Source: Echinococcus granulosus
Taxonomy: Eukaryota; Platyhelminthes; Cestoda; Cyclophyllidea; Taeniidae
Direction: 5' to 3'
Length of the DNA stretch: 64,000 nt
Assembly (NCBI RefSeq): GCF_000524195.1
Contig: NW_020170393.1
Coordinates: 1 to 64,000 of the forward strand
Position numbers and translations under genes: made by a program. Below are positions 14,088-25,367 of the stretch, in pieces (the stretch's first letter is position 1; each line of letters opens with the position of its first letter). The notes beneath the pieces are model-generated. The model was not told where the DNA came from. It was given only the letters and a program-made list of their open reading frames with translations, and ran no database searches.

Positions 14088-15150
14088 TTAGTCAACTCTT
14101 CTGTACAACTTTGGTGGGCGGGAGGGGGCCTTCTTTGCCTTGAACTGAAACAGAAAGCACGACTTCACCTTGAAAAGTCGGAAAGGCTGTGTAGGCTGGA
14201 ATGATAAGCTCAACGGGGGGAGGGTTTTGCATTTTGGTGAAAAAATCATTAAGGAGACTTGGGAGTTAAGGTCCGCAAAACCCATGTAAGAATGTGAAAT
14301 ATCATTTAAAAGTGCATGACCGGTGTTACGTTGATACCATTTCTGGCAGCGGTTTGTCATATATTCGACCTGGGAGTTCATAAATCGCCTAGGTTTAGTA
14401 CATACCGAGTTCGTGGGTACTCGTGGCACATCAGTTCTCCTCCGGCTATCAACAGACCTCAAAATTTGCTAAAAAACACACTGAAGCTCAGCTCATGGAG
14501 TGTGTACATCAAAATCAACCGCACCAACTTACCGGTGAGAGTGTTGTCTTCATTGCCATCCGTGGTACATCTGGTCGCGGTATATGTACCTAATAATAAG
14601 GATCAGTTATAACTCAACAGGGAAAGCTAGTTGGCCACAAATGAGAATGGGATAGGAAAATTTGAAGTAGAAGTAAAAGAGGCTGAGAACTCACAGTATT
14701 GATAAATCTGTCGACTTCACGCCTTTCCACGGGCAGACTGACAGGACGGACCAAATTCTATCGTAATATAAAGGAAGGCATTTAAGTGTCCTTTACAAAA
14801 AATCGGTGATTGTTAATATCCAATCTTATTTTCATGAAAAATCCACAAAATAAAGGGGAAAGAAACAGCAGTTAATTCCCCCCCCCGCATGACATTTGGC
14901 CATAAATCCAAGAAAACTTTTATGCTTGTATAAAGGCGAAAACGGAATTAACATGAATAAATTCAGCCTGGGATTACCGTTGGAAATCTTAATTGTAAGA
15001 GTACATGTTTGCAAAATTTACACATGAAGAGGTAGCTTGCCCTTTTGCCTGATTGATAATCAGCAATGAGTTTCGCTGCGGAGTGAATTAGCGTGTTCTG
15101 TCTACAATTGAGAAAAAATGCACACTAACAATTCCTATTTGCTCCAACAT
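14088..15150 (-). CDS. Possible small multi-exon gene, unknown function
   Basis: Weak gene candidate on the minus strand. In coding order, an open block of about 14761-14699 ends at a GTGAGT donor. Then comes about 14611-14532, ending at a GTAAGT donor (reading near RPDVPRMAMKTTLSP), followed by a block from about 14471 (SVDSRRRTDVPRVPTNS). A 36-nt in-frame micro-intron candidate then precedes VEYMTNRCQKWYQRNTG, and an open frame runs to a stop at 14088 (KAKKAPSRPPKLYRRVD). These blocks share phase 0 and have AG acceptors. A possible start codon lies at 15150 (MLEQIGI before a GTTAGT donor), but I could not join it in frame to the later exons. No family is recognised. The reading could be wrong in part or whole. 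Confidence 0.3.
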
Positions 15151-15539
15151 CTTGACGCCAGAGGAAAAGTACTAGCGAATGAGTAGCATAAATGAGTAAA
15201 AAGAGGTAAAAGGACTCCAGAGTAGGCCTTGCGTTACCCGACTGCATCTAGTTCTCTAAACACCTTTATAATAAAGTATTTTTCGGATAACAATTCGAGA
15301 ATACTAGCATAACCAGTGGCCACGGCTTCCCTACAAAAACTTTGTGTTCAAAAGTGATTGAAAAAACAAACATGCTAGGACGCTTTCACATGAATATAGG
15401 CACTCAATTCTAGCATAAAGCAGATATTCAAATATGTTTACAGGAAAACTGGGCGATGAATTCTACTTATTAACATGGATTAATTTCATGCGCTTTCAAT
15501 CCTCGTGTTTCCTGATTAATGTGGCCAAATTTTTATCGC

Positions 15540-17105
15540 TTACGCAATGCGCGGCTCAGGAGTAGTCAGTGAAGTCGAGGGTACAATACGAGATGTGATA
15601 CGTTCCTCATAGTGCCGCATTAACATTCCCAGCGTGGAGAGGTATTCGCACACCGAAGGCACGTCCTTTACCTTAATACGCAGAGGATTCATTATGAACT
15701 TGGTCAATTTTTTCTGCACTTTCTCCAAATTCTCATCTCCTTCAGCCGCGGGAACTAGAAGAAGCAAGGATATCGAAAGCTGAGTTGGCCAATTCGTGGA
15801 ACGAAATAAGTGAGAAAAAGGGGAATTACGCTGCCAGCACTCCCTAAATATATCCCTCATTGCTTTCTTTAGAAGAATGCACTGTGAAAAGTTAGAAGAA
15901 AGCCAGGCCTCCTTCAGTACAAGAATGGGGGCCGTATAGGGTAATACGTTGGGTCGACAGGAGGCGGAAGCGAGCGCGTCTTGAGGAAAGCTGGAGGTAA
16001 GCGATTCAATATCATAGGTGGACGAAACAGATATCTTTTTTAAGAATGCACATCGGTGGTGGTAGGATGCCGAGATTGAAGAAATAAGGACGCCTATCTT
16101 ATCCGTGACGCCCGAAAACGCCCTTTCGATGTCTCCGGACGAGCCCTTTGTGAGTAAATAGTCGGTGGCTTGAAGAAGACTATGAATGGGGAAAAATGGA
16201 CGCAATGGCACAAAGCTGTAGCAGAATACCTGATTTTGGTTCAAAATGTCTGCTAACTACATGTGGGGAGATATACACACTAAATTAATAATGTGCCAGC
16301 ATTACCGAGTAAGAACGGCTTTCCAAAAAAACATCAAGACAATTTAAAAAGGGGGAAGTGTGAATGAGTTATTTGAAATGGTACTCTATAATTCATACCA
16401 AAATAACATGTCGAGGAGGACCACCACATCACTGTCTTCAACACGTGGACGAGTTTTGACAAGTGTGAGCGAATCGGCAATGTACCCATAAATTCGCCCA
16501 TAATCAGGTGAGATGAATCCTTTGGGTCCACCCAAGCGTATTGCAGTGCATCTATTTTCCGTATCATTAGAACACTCGTTTCTAGCAATGTCTCGAAGAA
16601 CCTAAATCCCAAAAAGATAAGACGTAGGACGAGTATCACATGACATAAGGGGAACAACATGACTTACCGATGATATCCCAGGCCCTGGTGAAAACCGAGC
16701 TGGCACAACTGATTTAAAGCTGTTTTTCATAATCTAAAGCAAATCAATTCAAAATTTAAGAGAACCTCAAGAGTGCTCTCTTCTGTAGGAATCTGTTCAG
16801 GTGCCAAGTTTCCTCCAAAGTCGGCTGCGTCATTTGATAAACACAAGGAAATGAGCTGTTCAATCTATTTAAAAGTAGTTGGACAAAAATAACCAACGTC
16901 TTCGGCCTTTTTTGAAGGTACGATATTCCTCAATTCTTCCACAGATAACATGTTGTCCCTAGAATAATTATGGTTAAGTCATACAGCCCTACCTTTCAAG
17001 CGCCCATATTATTTTATCAAGATCAGAAAGAGACCAATTTGATACTGCTCGATGCAATCGCTTCGAGACGCACACGTAGTCAGGCGGCAAAAAGGCCCGA
17101 TTCTT
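15540..17105 (-). CDS. Unrecognised multi-exon gene (3' part well supported)
   Basis: Minus-strand exons are inferred from open frames with splice sites. They are: about 17105-16993 (PPDYVCVSKRLHRAV...LSDLDKIIWALER); 16958 to about 16894 (MLSVEELRNIVPSKKAED); about 16865-16764 (EQLISLCLSNDAADFGGN); about 16735-16671 (NSFKSVVPARFSPGPGISS); about 16601-16415 (GFISPDYGRIYGYIADSL, then VEDSDVVVLLDM); and a long terminal exon from about 16250 to the stop at 15540. That exon has helical segments such as SLLQATDYLLTKG and VPSVCEYLSTLGMLMRHYEE. Some joins (16865 and 16415 to 16250) are uncertain in phase. The 5' end is not defined and may reach about 17350. No domain is recognised. It lies head-to-head with the UQCR11-like gene. 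Confidence 0.6.
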
Positions 17106-17359
17106 ACAAGCAGCCATGCAAGAACACAAAACTGCCACAGTACCACAAAGTGCGCCACAGGCGCAGGGCAATATAAAAACTCAACCAGTCAATTATATTT
17201 CGCAATGAAATGATGAAGATGTTGACGCACGGGAGATGGTAAAAAATGACAAAAAAGTGACTTAAAACGCAAAATATTATCACCTTATGATCAATTACTT
17301 CCTTGCAACCATGAAAGGACGTAGATTTGCATTTGGTTGCAAACCCGAACAATACGTAC

Positions 17360-18980
17360 TTTACTTCTTAGTAAGGTTATTGCTGGTATAACTGGAGTTC
17401 GACATCTGTGAAAAATGCGCATTATTAAGTGCTGATAGCATGGAGGAGGAAACATTGTAACAAATAGTCACTACCCTTGGAAAACTAGATTTCTTGGTAG
17501 GAGATGGATGATAATAAGATAGTTATAAATTGCAGTTTATGCCTGTCGAAAGTATTATTAACGGAAACTCAAATTTTGGAAAATTACTTACTGGGTTACA
17601 AATCTACGGGAACCACTTTGACCAAAGCTATGTCCTAACAACTTATTTAGGCCTACAGTCAACGGAACACAATCATTTTTGTTTAAGCTTTTATTTATTA
17701 AAACCACATTTATTGTAGACTACGCAGCTAGTTCACTGCCCTGGTCTGTGGCAGTTTCGATTATGTTTGTTTTAACTACCTCCGCTTGATGCTCCAAATT
17801 CAATGCGGGGCAGATTGGCTCTCCCTTTTCCTGCCGTTAGTGCTAGGTTCGCCTGAGTTGTTGGCTTTTCATGCGTTGAATAATCATTTGCTTCGGTGTC
17901 TGCTTGGGTCATTCTGACAGAGTGTTTTGCATTTATATTTTGAGTGGTCGAAGTAATAAGTCGTACCACTATGTCCCAAAATTGTGTTTATTTGGTGGTC
18001 CATGCGTTTGGCTATGCTTTTCTGGTCAATCATGATTTTTTTGCCCTTGTACTACTGCATTTTTCTACAATAACACTTACTTGGCGGTTGTTATGCGTTT
18101 GTACTGCTGAACCAGTTTAGATATACTAATATGAAACGAGGTAGTACCTAGTTGAACGAATGATCTAGTTTAATTCCAGGATAAAGGTACATCACCGGGC
18201 TTCCACTCACTTCAGAGTAATTAGTTTGCCTTTGCTTTTTATTGTTTTCCATTCTCGGTCACTAGGTTCTTTCACAACCTTTAATAAAATGAGCGGTATC
18301 GCTGTTTCGTCAACAAGAAGTTTGTAACGTCATAAGCAGTAGTTTTCAAACAATATTCCTTCGGTTTTTTGAAAAAAGCCTATTGGGAATGCTTCGTTTC
18401 GGCTAATGTTAGAACTTGGCTTTACAGCATGACTAGCGGCATACAATTTATTGGAAGTCTTGGAGTGTTCTGAGATGTAAATTTTGTGCAACGCTCGGTG
18501 CATTTTATCCCAAGCTGCGTTCTGCGATGTAATGTGCTCAAGAATTGTAAAATTATGTTAGGGTATTGATTTTACTTTTAAGCATTAAATGACAGCGAAA
18601 TCCATGTAGTAGTTTTATTGTGGCTGTTGATTTTCTCCTCAATGCCTTTGGTTATGACTACATCCTCAGTTTTACTATAATGTTTGTGTAGAGGATATAG
18701 GATTACAGGATCACGACGGGTTAGTTAGTGTTTACCCTCATCGGATCGTAGGTAGGTTAGCATGTAGCAAGTTTAACATGTTGGACTTTTTTGCAACCAT
18801 TCGCCGTAAGTTTGTTAAGCATGGTGATCTTTGTGATCCAGAAGCATTTGCATTGTACGTTTCTGGATCCTTACTACAGAGCGAAGCGAAAAATTTTATC
18901 TTCGTTTTCACTCTTGAAAGGCCCTTTCTTCATCCTTACAAATTTGGCTAACATTGACTGTTTACATAAACCATGTTATT
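17360..18980. other. Intergenic region upstream of the UQCR11-like gene
   Basis: AT-rich stretch between the 5' side of the unknown minus-strand gene and the UQCR11-like gene. No exon pair, strong motif or obvious repeat was found. Scattered short open frames have no protein-like features. Confidence 0.45.
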
Positions 18981-18992
18981 TTATACAGAAAA
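18981..18992 (+). promoter_or_regulatory. Candidate spliced-leader trans-splice acceptor
   Basis: The sequence TTATACAG ends at 18988, only four A residues before the ATG of the UQCR11-like gene at 18993, and is preceded by a T-rich tract. An acceptor this close to a start codon, with no matching upstream exon, fits spliced-leader trans-splicing as known in flatworms. A cis-spliced non-coding 5' exon is the alternative. Confidence 0.5.
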
Positions 18993-19190
18993 ATGATCTC
19001 CGGCAAAGACCTCAAGTCGTTGCGCTACGCACTCCAACCGAGCATAAACTTTATGAAGAATTGGGGTCGTCCGCTATCCGCCTATGGGGCCGGCGCTGCC
19101 CTACTGGCCATCTATCTCATCGACTGGCGCATCGTCGCGACTCGAATCCCCTTCTACAGGAAGAAGTTTGAAGAAAAGACAATTGAATAG
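18993..19190 (+). CDS. UQCR11: Cytochrome b-c1 complex small subunit (UQCR11/subunit 10-like)
   Basis: 65-aa single-exon protein. The core NWGRPLSAYGAGAALLAIYL followed by IDWRIVATRIPFYRKKFEE matches the layout of the animal 6.4-kDa complex III subunit: a short N-terminal arm, NW-x-P, a Gly/Ala-rich single transmembrane helix, then a DWR motif and a basic tail. Human UQCR11 has 56 aa, so the length is right. It acts in the mitochondrial inner membrane as a peripheral structural subunit of ubiquinol-cytochrome c reductase. The ATG at 18993 is preferred over an upstream in-frame ATG because a trans-splice-like acceptor lies between them. An AATAAA signal follows at 19289. Confidence 0.85.
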   Translation: MISGKDLKSLRYALQPSINFMKNWGRPLSAYGAGAALLAIYLIDWRIVATRIPFYRKKFEEKTIE

Positions 19191-19288
19191 CTTGGTGGAT
19201 TGATTGTTGGGAGAAGTCGTCCATGCCTATGATCTAGTGTGCACGCCCTCTTCAGGACGCCGTTAATCTTTTTTTATATTTAACTTCA

Positions 19289-19294
19289 AATAAA
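19289..19294 (+). promoter_or_regulatory. Polyadenylation signal AATAAA
   Basis: Canonical hexamer about 100 nt after the stop codon of the UQCR11-like gene, downstream of a T-rich run. The spacing fits a short 3' UTR. Confidence 0.7.
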
Positions 19295-19299
19295 AGCTA

Positions 19300-20575
19300 T
19301 CACAGATCGACTGGTTTGTTCATAATGGTTGTGATGGGCGCATCTTTGATGGTTCAGTTTGAAACGATACAAGGTGTTACGTTCATTGAATTGATATGGG
19401 ATTTTTGTCTGTTTTAATTCCCTTTCTGTGGACTTGTTTCAGTCACACCAAGTTTATCGCAGTCTATTGTTTGGTTCGTTTGCTTAGATAGAGCTGGTGA
19501 TATAGGGGTCAGCTGCTGGGCTAATGCTGACGAAACCGAGTTGGGTATCGAACAGTATCGAGAGAGGGCTGTTAGGGGTCCATACCGGGCTTCTCGCTGA
19601 TAGTTTTGATTCAGAGCTGTTGTCAGGTGACGGCGTAGTCACCAGGGTAATTTTCTATTTCACCGGACGATTCCATCCCTATTACCGACGCTGGAATCAG
19701 CCATGGGGCTGAGCTTGATCCACGGCGGTCTTGTTGTTTCTACTTAGAGGATATGTTCAACAGTAACAGGAGCTTATGCTAACTCTCCTATAGCCGCGCG
19801 AAGTCATCCACAAGCACCAGTGATTGCTTTTAGTTCTAACGGGCGAGTTTGATTAAATTCATTCGAATCAGGAGTCCTGCTTCTGACTTATGCCAATCTC
19901 TCTGAAGGGATGATTGCCTTTTTCGACTAACGGTTCTCAAATATGTGCATCAAAGCACACGGTTTTGGAACGTTTAGGGCTATTGTGTCAATGCCAAATG
20001 CTTGGGGTTTCATTGTTAAAGGTGTGGTTGGATATCCAAATTATTGGCATGAGTCAGTACGCAAAATTTTGTGTTTCGCTGACTCTTTTGCCGCTGAATT
20101 TGGCCCTTGATGAAACAGAAAGGAGACGGCACTTTTCAACACACAAATTCAGGCCTACACTCTTAGACGTGGACTACTAAAAGTTTTTTGGACATAACTG
20201 TTGACCAGTAATTTTATGCACAACCTAAAACCAATGATTTTATATACTTGGTAAATAACAAAATGGGGTGGTGCCATTCTTAGTCGATTAGCGATGGATC
20301 ACTTAAGCGGCACAGGAGTTTGAGGGTGTCTTTTAAACGCGACCCGCTTATAGCTTCTTGAATGAGCCCTTTAAAGCAGAAACCAAGCTGCTTGCAAACT
20401 ACTCAGCCTAACAGACTGTATTGGTAAACTTCTAGTAATTAATCCGCCGTGGAACCACTTTTTCGGATAAAAGTTTATTTGAAACACTTGAAAAGTGAAA
20501 AAACCAATTAGAGAAAATTATGCGGGTTGGGTGTGTTGTTGCTGGTGCCTTGCCCAGGGGAAGGAGGCATTTGAA
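19300..20575. other. Intergenic region upstream of the giant gene
   Basis: No coding exon is supported. The open frames here lack splice partners and protein-like composition. The right end leads into the TATA-containing promoter of the giant gene. Confidence 0.5.
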
Positions 20576-20581
20576 GATGGG

Positions 20582-20589
20582 TATAAAAG
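20582..20589 (+). promoter_or_regulatory. TATA box of the giant cysteine-rich gene
   Basis: TATAAAAG lies about 150 nt upstream of the ATG at 20733. It predicts transcription starting near 20612 and a 5' UTR of about 120 nt. It is the clearest core-promoter element in the window, and is typical of regulated rather than housekeeping genes. Position and orientation support it; there is no expression evidence. Confidence 0.65.
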
Positions 20590-20732
20590 TCGGGGAAGAC
20601 TTCCTCGAAAAGTCACTTTGCGTCTTTGCTCTCAGAAGACGCACTTCTTGACGCTTAAACCCTACAACTTTCCTCATCGTTCAACGGTTTGCACACGAGA
20701 GGGTGTTGAAGCCTGACTTAACGGCCTGCACC

Positions 20733-23700
20733 ATGGCTCAACTACCACTAACGGAATTGCTGGCCCTAATCGTGCTCATTTCAGCAGTGGCAACAAGGCT
20801 TTCGGATGGGTATGTTTGGCGCAGTTTTATGATTTGTGGAACAATTTCTTACTTGTCATTACTAGCACAGTTTCAAGTGTAATAAGCCTGCCTTTAGTTG
20901 CGCAATCCCAGTAACGACAGTCGAAGCTGAAGACGAGGTTTCTAATAACCTTGGAGATTTTATGTAAACTGAATAAGCTCAGCCCTAATTCCGTACCAGC
21001 ATTCTGCAATCCAAACCTTTCATGATAGTACTTTATTAATAAAAGAAATTATGGGCAGAACAATGTAACAAGGCTTTAAAATTATGTAAACTATAGTAGG
21101 ATTTAGAATAACAATCGCAGGTTAGGTCACAGTGTCTTTAATTTAAGCTTGAACTGTCCCTTTACTCTAACCTGAACTCGAATTACTACCCACTAGACAC
21201 GGAACATTCTCTTGTCTTCTTCTGTAGGGATGACTGTCCTCAGTCCACCGTGAGTGAAGTCTGTCACAATGGCACACTCCTTCTCGTTGCTGAGAAGTAC
21301 CTCAAAGATGCCAAAGACAACTGCGTGAAAGTCGTTGACCGGCGTCAACTTCCCGAACTGAGTTTGTTTATTCTCACTTTCTTTCTACTTTGCTCACTTA
21401 GCTGTGCCTAAGTTGACGATGTTTATTCAGATATGTAGTAATGTATGGCTAATTTCGAGTGATAAAATAATATTTTACCCCTAGATTATCATTTAAATGT
21501 ATGTAATCCTGCACTGTGATTATAGTGGATCACAAGCTTTGTAAACGGTTTCACTTGCATTATAGAGGTGTATTTATCTCATTTAACTGTAAGCTTAGAA
21601 ATTCCCTTCTTCTTGTTGTAGTATGTCCACCGCCTACACTCATAAAGGCTTCGCCGTGCTCCTCAGAGGGTCAAATGACGGAGTTTTATGAGGCCTACCG
21701 AAAACTCAATTGCAAGTGTGAAAAAGTTATCATAAGTCAACAGAAGGCATGCCGTAAGTTCCACAGAACACAAAAGACCTCTAGAATCGGTTCTTAACTA
21801 TCTTTACATCACTCATGCCTTGAGAGATAATAACGTTGAAATGGTATCACAATGGAATTCACAGCCTCACTTATTCCGACTTCGGTGTCATCATCTCCAG
21901 CTTGTTAGGTAAAGTGGAACTGAGTCCTTTGGTTTCATTAAAATCTGCTTTAAAATTGTGAAGAGTACTCTCAGGAGATTTGGCTCTATTGTGCTTGAAA
22001 ACCCATAAAAAGTAATCTTAAAGCCAACAGTACTTCACGCAAAACGTTTTCACTTCGTCATGAAAGCATGCGAACCCTGCGAAACAACTCGCAAAGACTG
22101 CGATCCTCACTCTAAGACGGTGGAAGTCACTACAATATGCTACCGTCATGGAACCAATGGACGCTGCGATCCTGTCCGTCAGGTTAGCTACGAGCCCTGT
22201 GGAGGTAAGCATTCTCTCCTCCGATTTCTTGAACCGCATCTAACAGACGTATTGAATAAATCCAATCCCATACATTGTTTTCGCCTAATATTTCATGATT
22301 GGTACAAAGTTTTATGCCGATAGTAAGATCAGTTGAATAGTTAATAAAACAGTTTGGTATTTACAGACTGCCCAAATAGCGTAGCGAGAAGGGAGCTGCC
22401 GTGCGACTACTGCAAGGGGAGACGCGACGTTGTGCTGGTAACACAATTCAGGGAGGAGTCCAGTCCCAGAAGGTGTCTCGTGTCGGAGAGGAGAATCAGC
22501 GAGCCTTGTGGTAAGCCTACAAACTATTCACTTTCCTATACAAAGTATATTTTTATAAAGTCAAATTGAATGCCATCTCATTTATTGAAACTATAAGAAT
22601 GTCCTGATTTTTGCTTTTATACTTTCAGAATGCAAAAAAGGAGTAACCACTAAATTTGTGTGCGTGAACAATGATGCTCGCATGCGACAGATGACACATA
22701 GGAGACAAATTTCCTGCTTTGAGTGCAGCACTAAGACTATCGAAGTAGTTGAGAAGAAGATAAGTGAGTACCTTGCATCTCAAGGTTAATCCTGCAGTTG
22801 TCTGAGGGAAACCCCTTAAAATACCATCTTTATTATCAACAGTCTGGTTTGAAGTGGTATTAGGTTCACATTTCATTTCCCCAAAATAAAACTAGTGGTT
22901 TTCCTCTGGCCCTAAACTTTGCAATTTTCGATTAGAATGCCGTGGTCAGGCTCTTGTGCGTCAACCCTGTAAGCGTGACCCTACTACTGGGATCGGCTTT
23001 CAGGAGATACGTCTCGTCAGTGAGCGTTCGGTCAATTGTACCTGCACACGCTCCGTCCGTGCGATTAAACAAGTTTGTAGTAAGTATTTCACCCTCCCAT
23101 CCATCCTCCTTTACATCCATGGAATCTACTAGATTTAATACTACCCACACAACTTTTTCGAATAGGTTGTCCACCAGGCGTGAAACAGGAGACAGTGTGC
23201 CACGGTCACAGCAACACCATGATTGTGAAATCTATTCGCTACCGTCTGCATCAGAAGGACAGAAACCATGTCAGTTGTCGGGCGGTGGTCCACCTTAAAC
23301 ATTTGCCACCTCCGCCCTGTCCACCACTGAATGAGACAGTCGCAGAGAATCAATCTGTGCTGTTGAAGGAGGTCTGCGATCCCCAGATCTGCCAACGCCA
23401 TATTGTTGCTAGTGAATGGCAGCTGGAAGGGTGCGAGTGCCGGCGAATGGTTCGCAAGGAGGTTGCCGGCAAATGCTGTACGTGTTGATGTTAACTTATC
23501 TAGGCAACGGAAATAACAAATTTTGTTTATATATGTAAGGTTTTGCCTTAATATTCAAACGTAATCTAAGGAGAAGATGCTGTACGATAAAAAGGGCAAA
23601 TAACGAGTAGACTTGTCGGTGCAACTTCATTGCAACTTTTAAAGAAGATTGGCTCCTAGAGGCGTAACTTGATAGCCGTGTTACAATGAGCAACTACAAC

Positions 23701-25367
23701 GAAATCTCCATTTGTGGTCTCTACACACTTTGTATCAACTCGCTTTTAGGCTGCCCGAAGTCGAATATTGAAGTGTCTCCGTGCGTCGGCAATCAGCGCT
23801 CTGTCCATAAAAACTCGTACGTTCTAATCAACGGGCAATGCTTGCGGCATGTTACAAATAAAATCGAGCCCTGTAGAAGCAACCTGCAGGATTCGCATCG
23901 CGTCTACTGTGACGAGACTCTTGGCGCCAAAGTCTATGAGACCTCAACTTTCAGAGAGCTGGCTGGGGGCACACTTGAGACTCTCCAAAGGCGAACTATC
24001 CCAGTCGGTGAGTGCTCCGTCGAGAGGGTAGAACATAATCCGCTGTCATTTTAACGCTACTTTATATACCTTAGTGTTAATGGTATCTCCTCACTCCATT
24101 TATTTTAAACCTCATAATTTTGACCTAACATTCCGTGTCCTTTTAATCAGTTTATCAAAATGCGTCCGAATGCTTCATTACATAATGGAGTGAATTATGG
24201 TACTTGTAAATTTTTCCCACCTTTACTGAGCATACATAATTGAAATCGTGTTGACTAATCGGATCGCTTTGCATCAAGGCTAACGCGGATCTGGCTGGGG
24301 CTAGATGTTGTTCACGGTCAAATTTATTCGTAAAATACCAAAAACGTTATCGTTATCTCTAAATTGAACCAAAAATTTAGTGCACTTTTCATCGGCATGG
24401 AAAGGGATATGGAGAAAAAGGCCCCACTAACCTAGCATCTTCAAAGGTGTTATGTAGATGCACGTAGAGGAAGACCTGCATTCATAAATTTCAGTTGGAA
24501 TTATTCTAAAATCATTGCTGACCACAAACCCTGTCCCTTTCCCACGCAAATGAATGATTCTCGGTTTCAGTCTGCAATGACACGTACGTGGAGAGTGCGG
24601 GAGCATGCAAGCGGGACGCAACGACAGGTCGGATGGTCCGGACGGCTGTGGTGATGAGCAGCAGTCGAGAGGGCTGCGAGTGCACAGCACCGCGAGCGCA
24701 CATCCTCACCACCGCCTGCGACTGCGTAGACGTTGAGACGGGCGAGGTTAAGCAGGAGGGGGAGAGTTTTAGGGAAGAGGTGCCCTGCGAGACCCACTGC
24801 ACACCTGGTGGGGAACTTTGTGGCACTCCCGCGTGTCAACGCAAAAGCCGTTGGTTTAACATGATTTATTTGGGCGAAGGAGATCCACCAAGGTGTCGTA
24901 AGGAATTGATCAAAGAGGCAATCGCGGATTGTTGCAAGTCTTTACTTACTAAAAATCATTTAATGCTTTTATTTATAATAAATTATTAGTGATACTAGAC
25001 CCTTATTCACTCATTCCTGGCGACACAAGTTAGCAAGCAGTTAGTAATTATGGGCTTCTAAAATAAACAAACATCTGTTGCTGCCATGAATTCTAAGGCT
25101 GTCCGGCTGACTCCAAAATCACCCGCACCTGCAACTTGGATGGTGGAGCAAAGTGGCAGATGGCGCAGACTAGGTACCGTCTGGAGGCAGGTAGATGTAC
25201 GCCGCAAGAGACGCGATGGCAGGAGACGGTGAACTGCTCTGAGGGCTTGGTGGGTCAGGAGCGCGGCCCGCGCCGCCCCGAGGGGCTGCAGGAGGTGCGT
25301 TTGGTCTTCGAAACTCTCGTCGGGTGCAAATGCGTGCGCGCCGAGAAGCAACTACAATGTCCCTGGC
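20733..25367 (+). other. Giant gene block 1: signal peptide and first modules
   Basis: Exons: 20733-20809 (signal peptide), 21228-21361, 21622-21753, 22067-22204, 22367-22510, 22629-22763, 22936-23079, 23166-23477, 23750-24007, 24571-24933 and 25098-25367. Single-module exons are 132-144 nt, and the 258-363 nt exons hold two or more modules. After the first, phase-2 intron, all introns here are phase 1. Representative module text: CPPPTLIKASPCSSEG followed by LNCKCEKV. Exon 24571-24933 ends at a GC donor (GCAAGT at 24934). Exons 24571-25367 look markedly GC-rich relative to their flanks. The long intron 24008-24570 shows no module. Confidence 0.8.

Noticed and set aside
14281..14390. RCQKWYQRNTG as a kringle domain fragment
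   Set aside because: Only the C-Q-x-W start is suggestive; the remaining kringle cysteines and the NYC and PWC motifs are absent.
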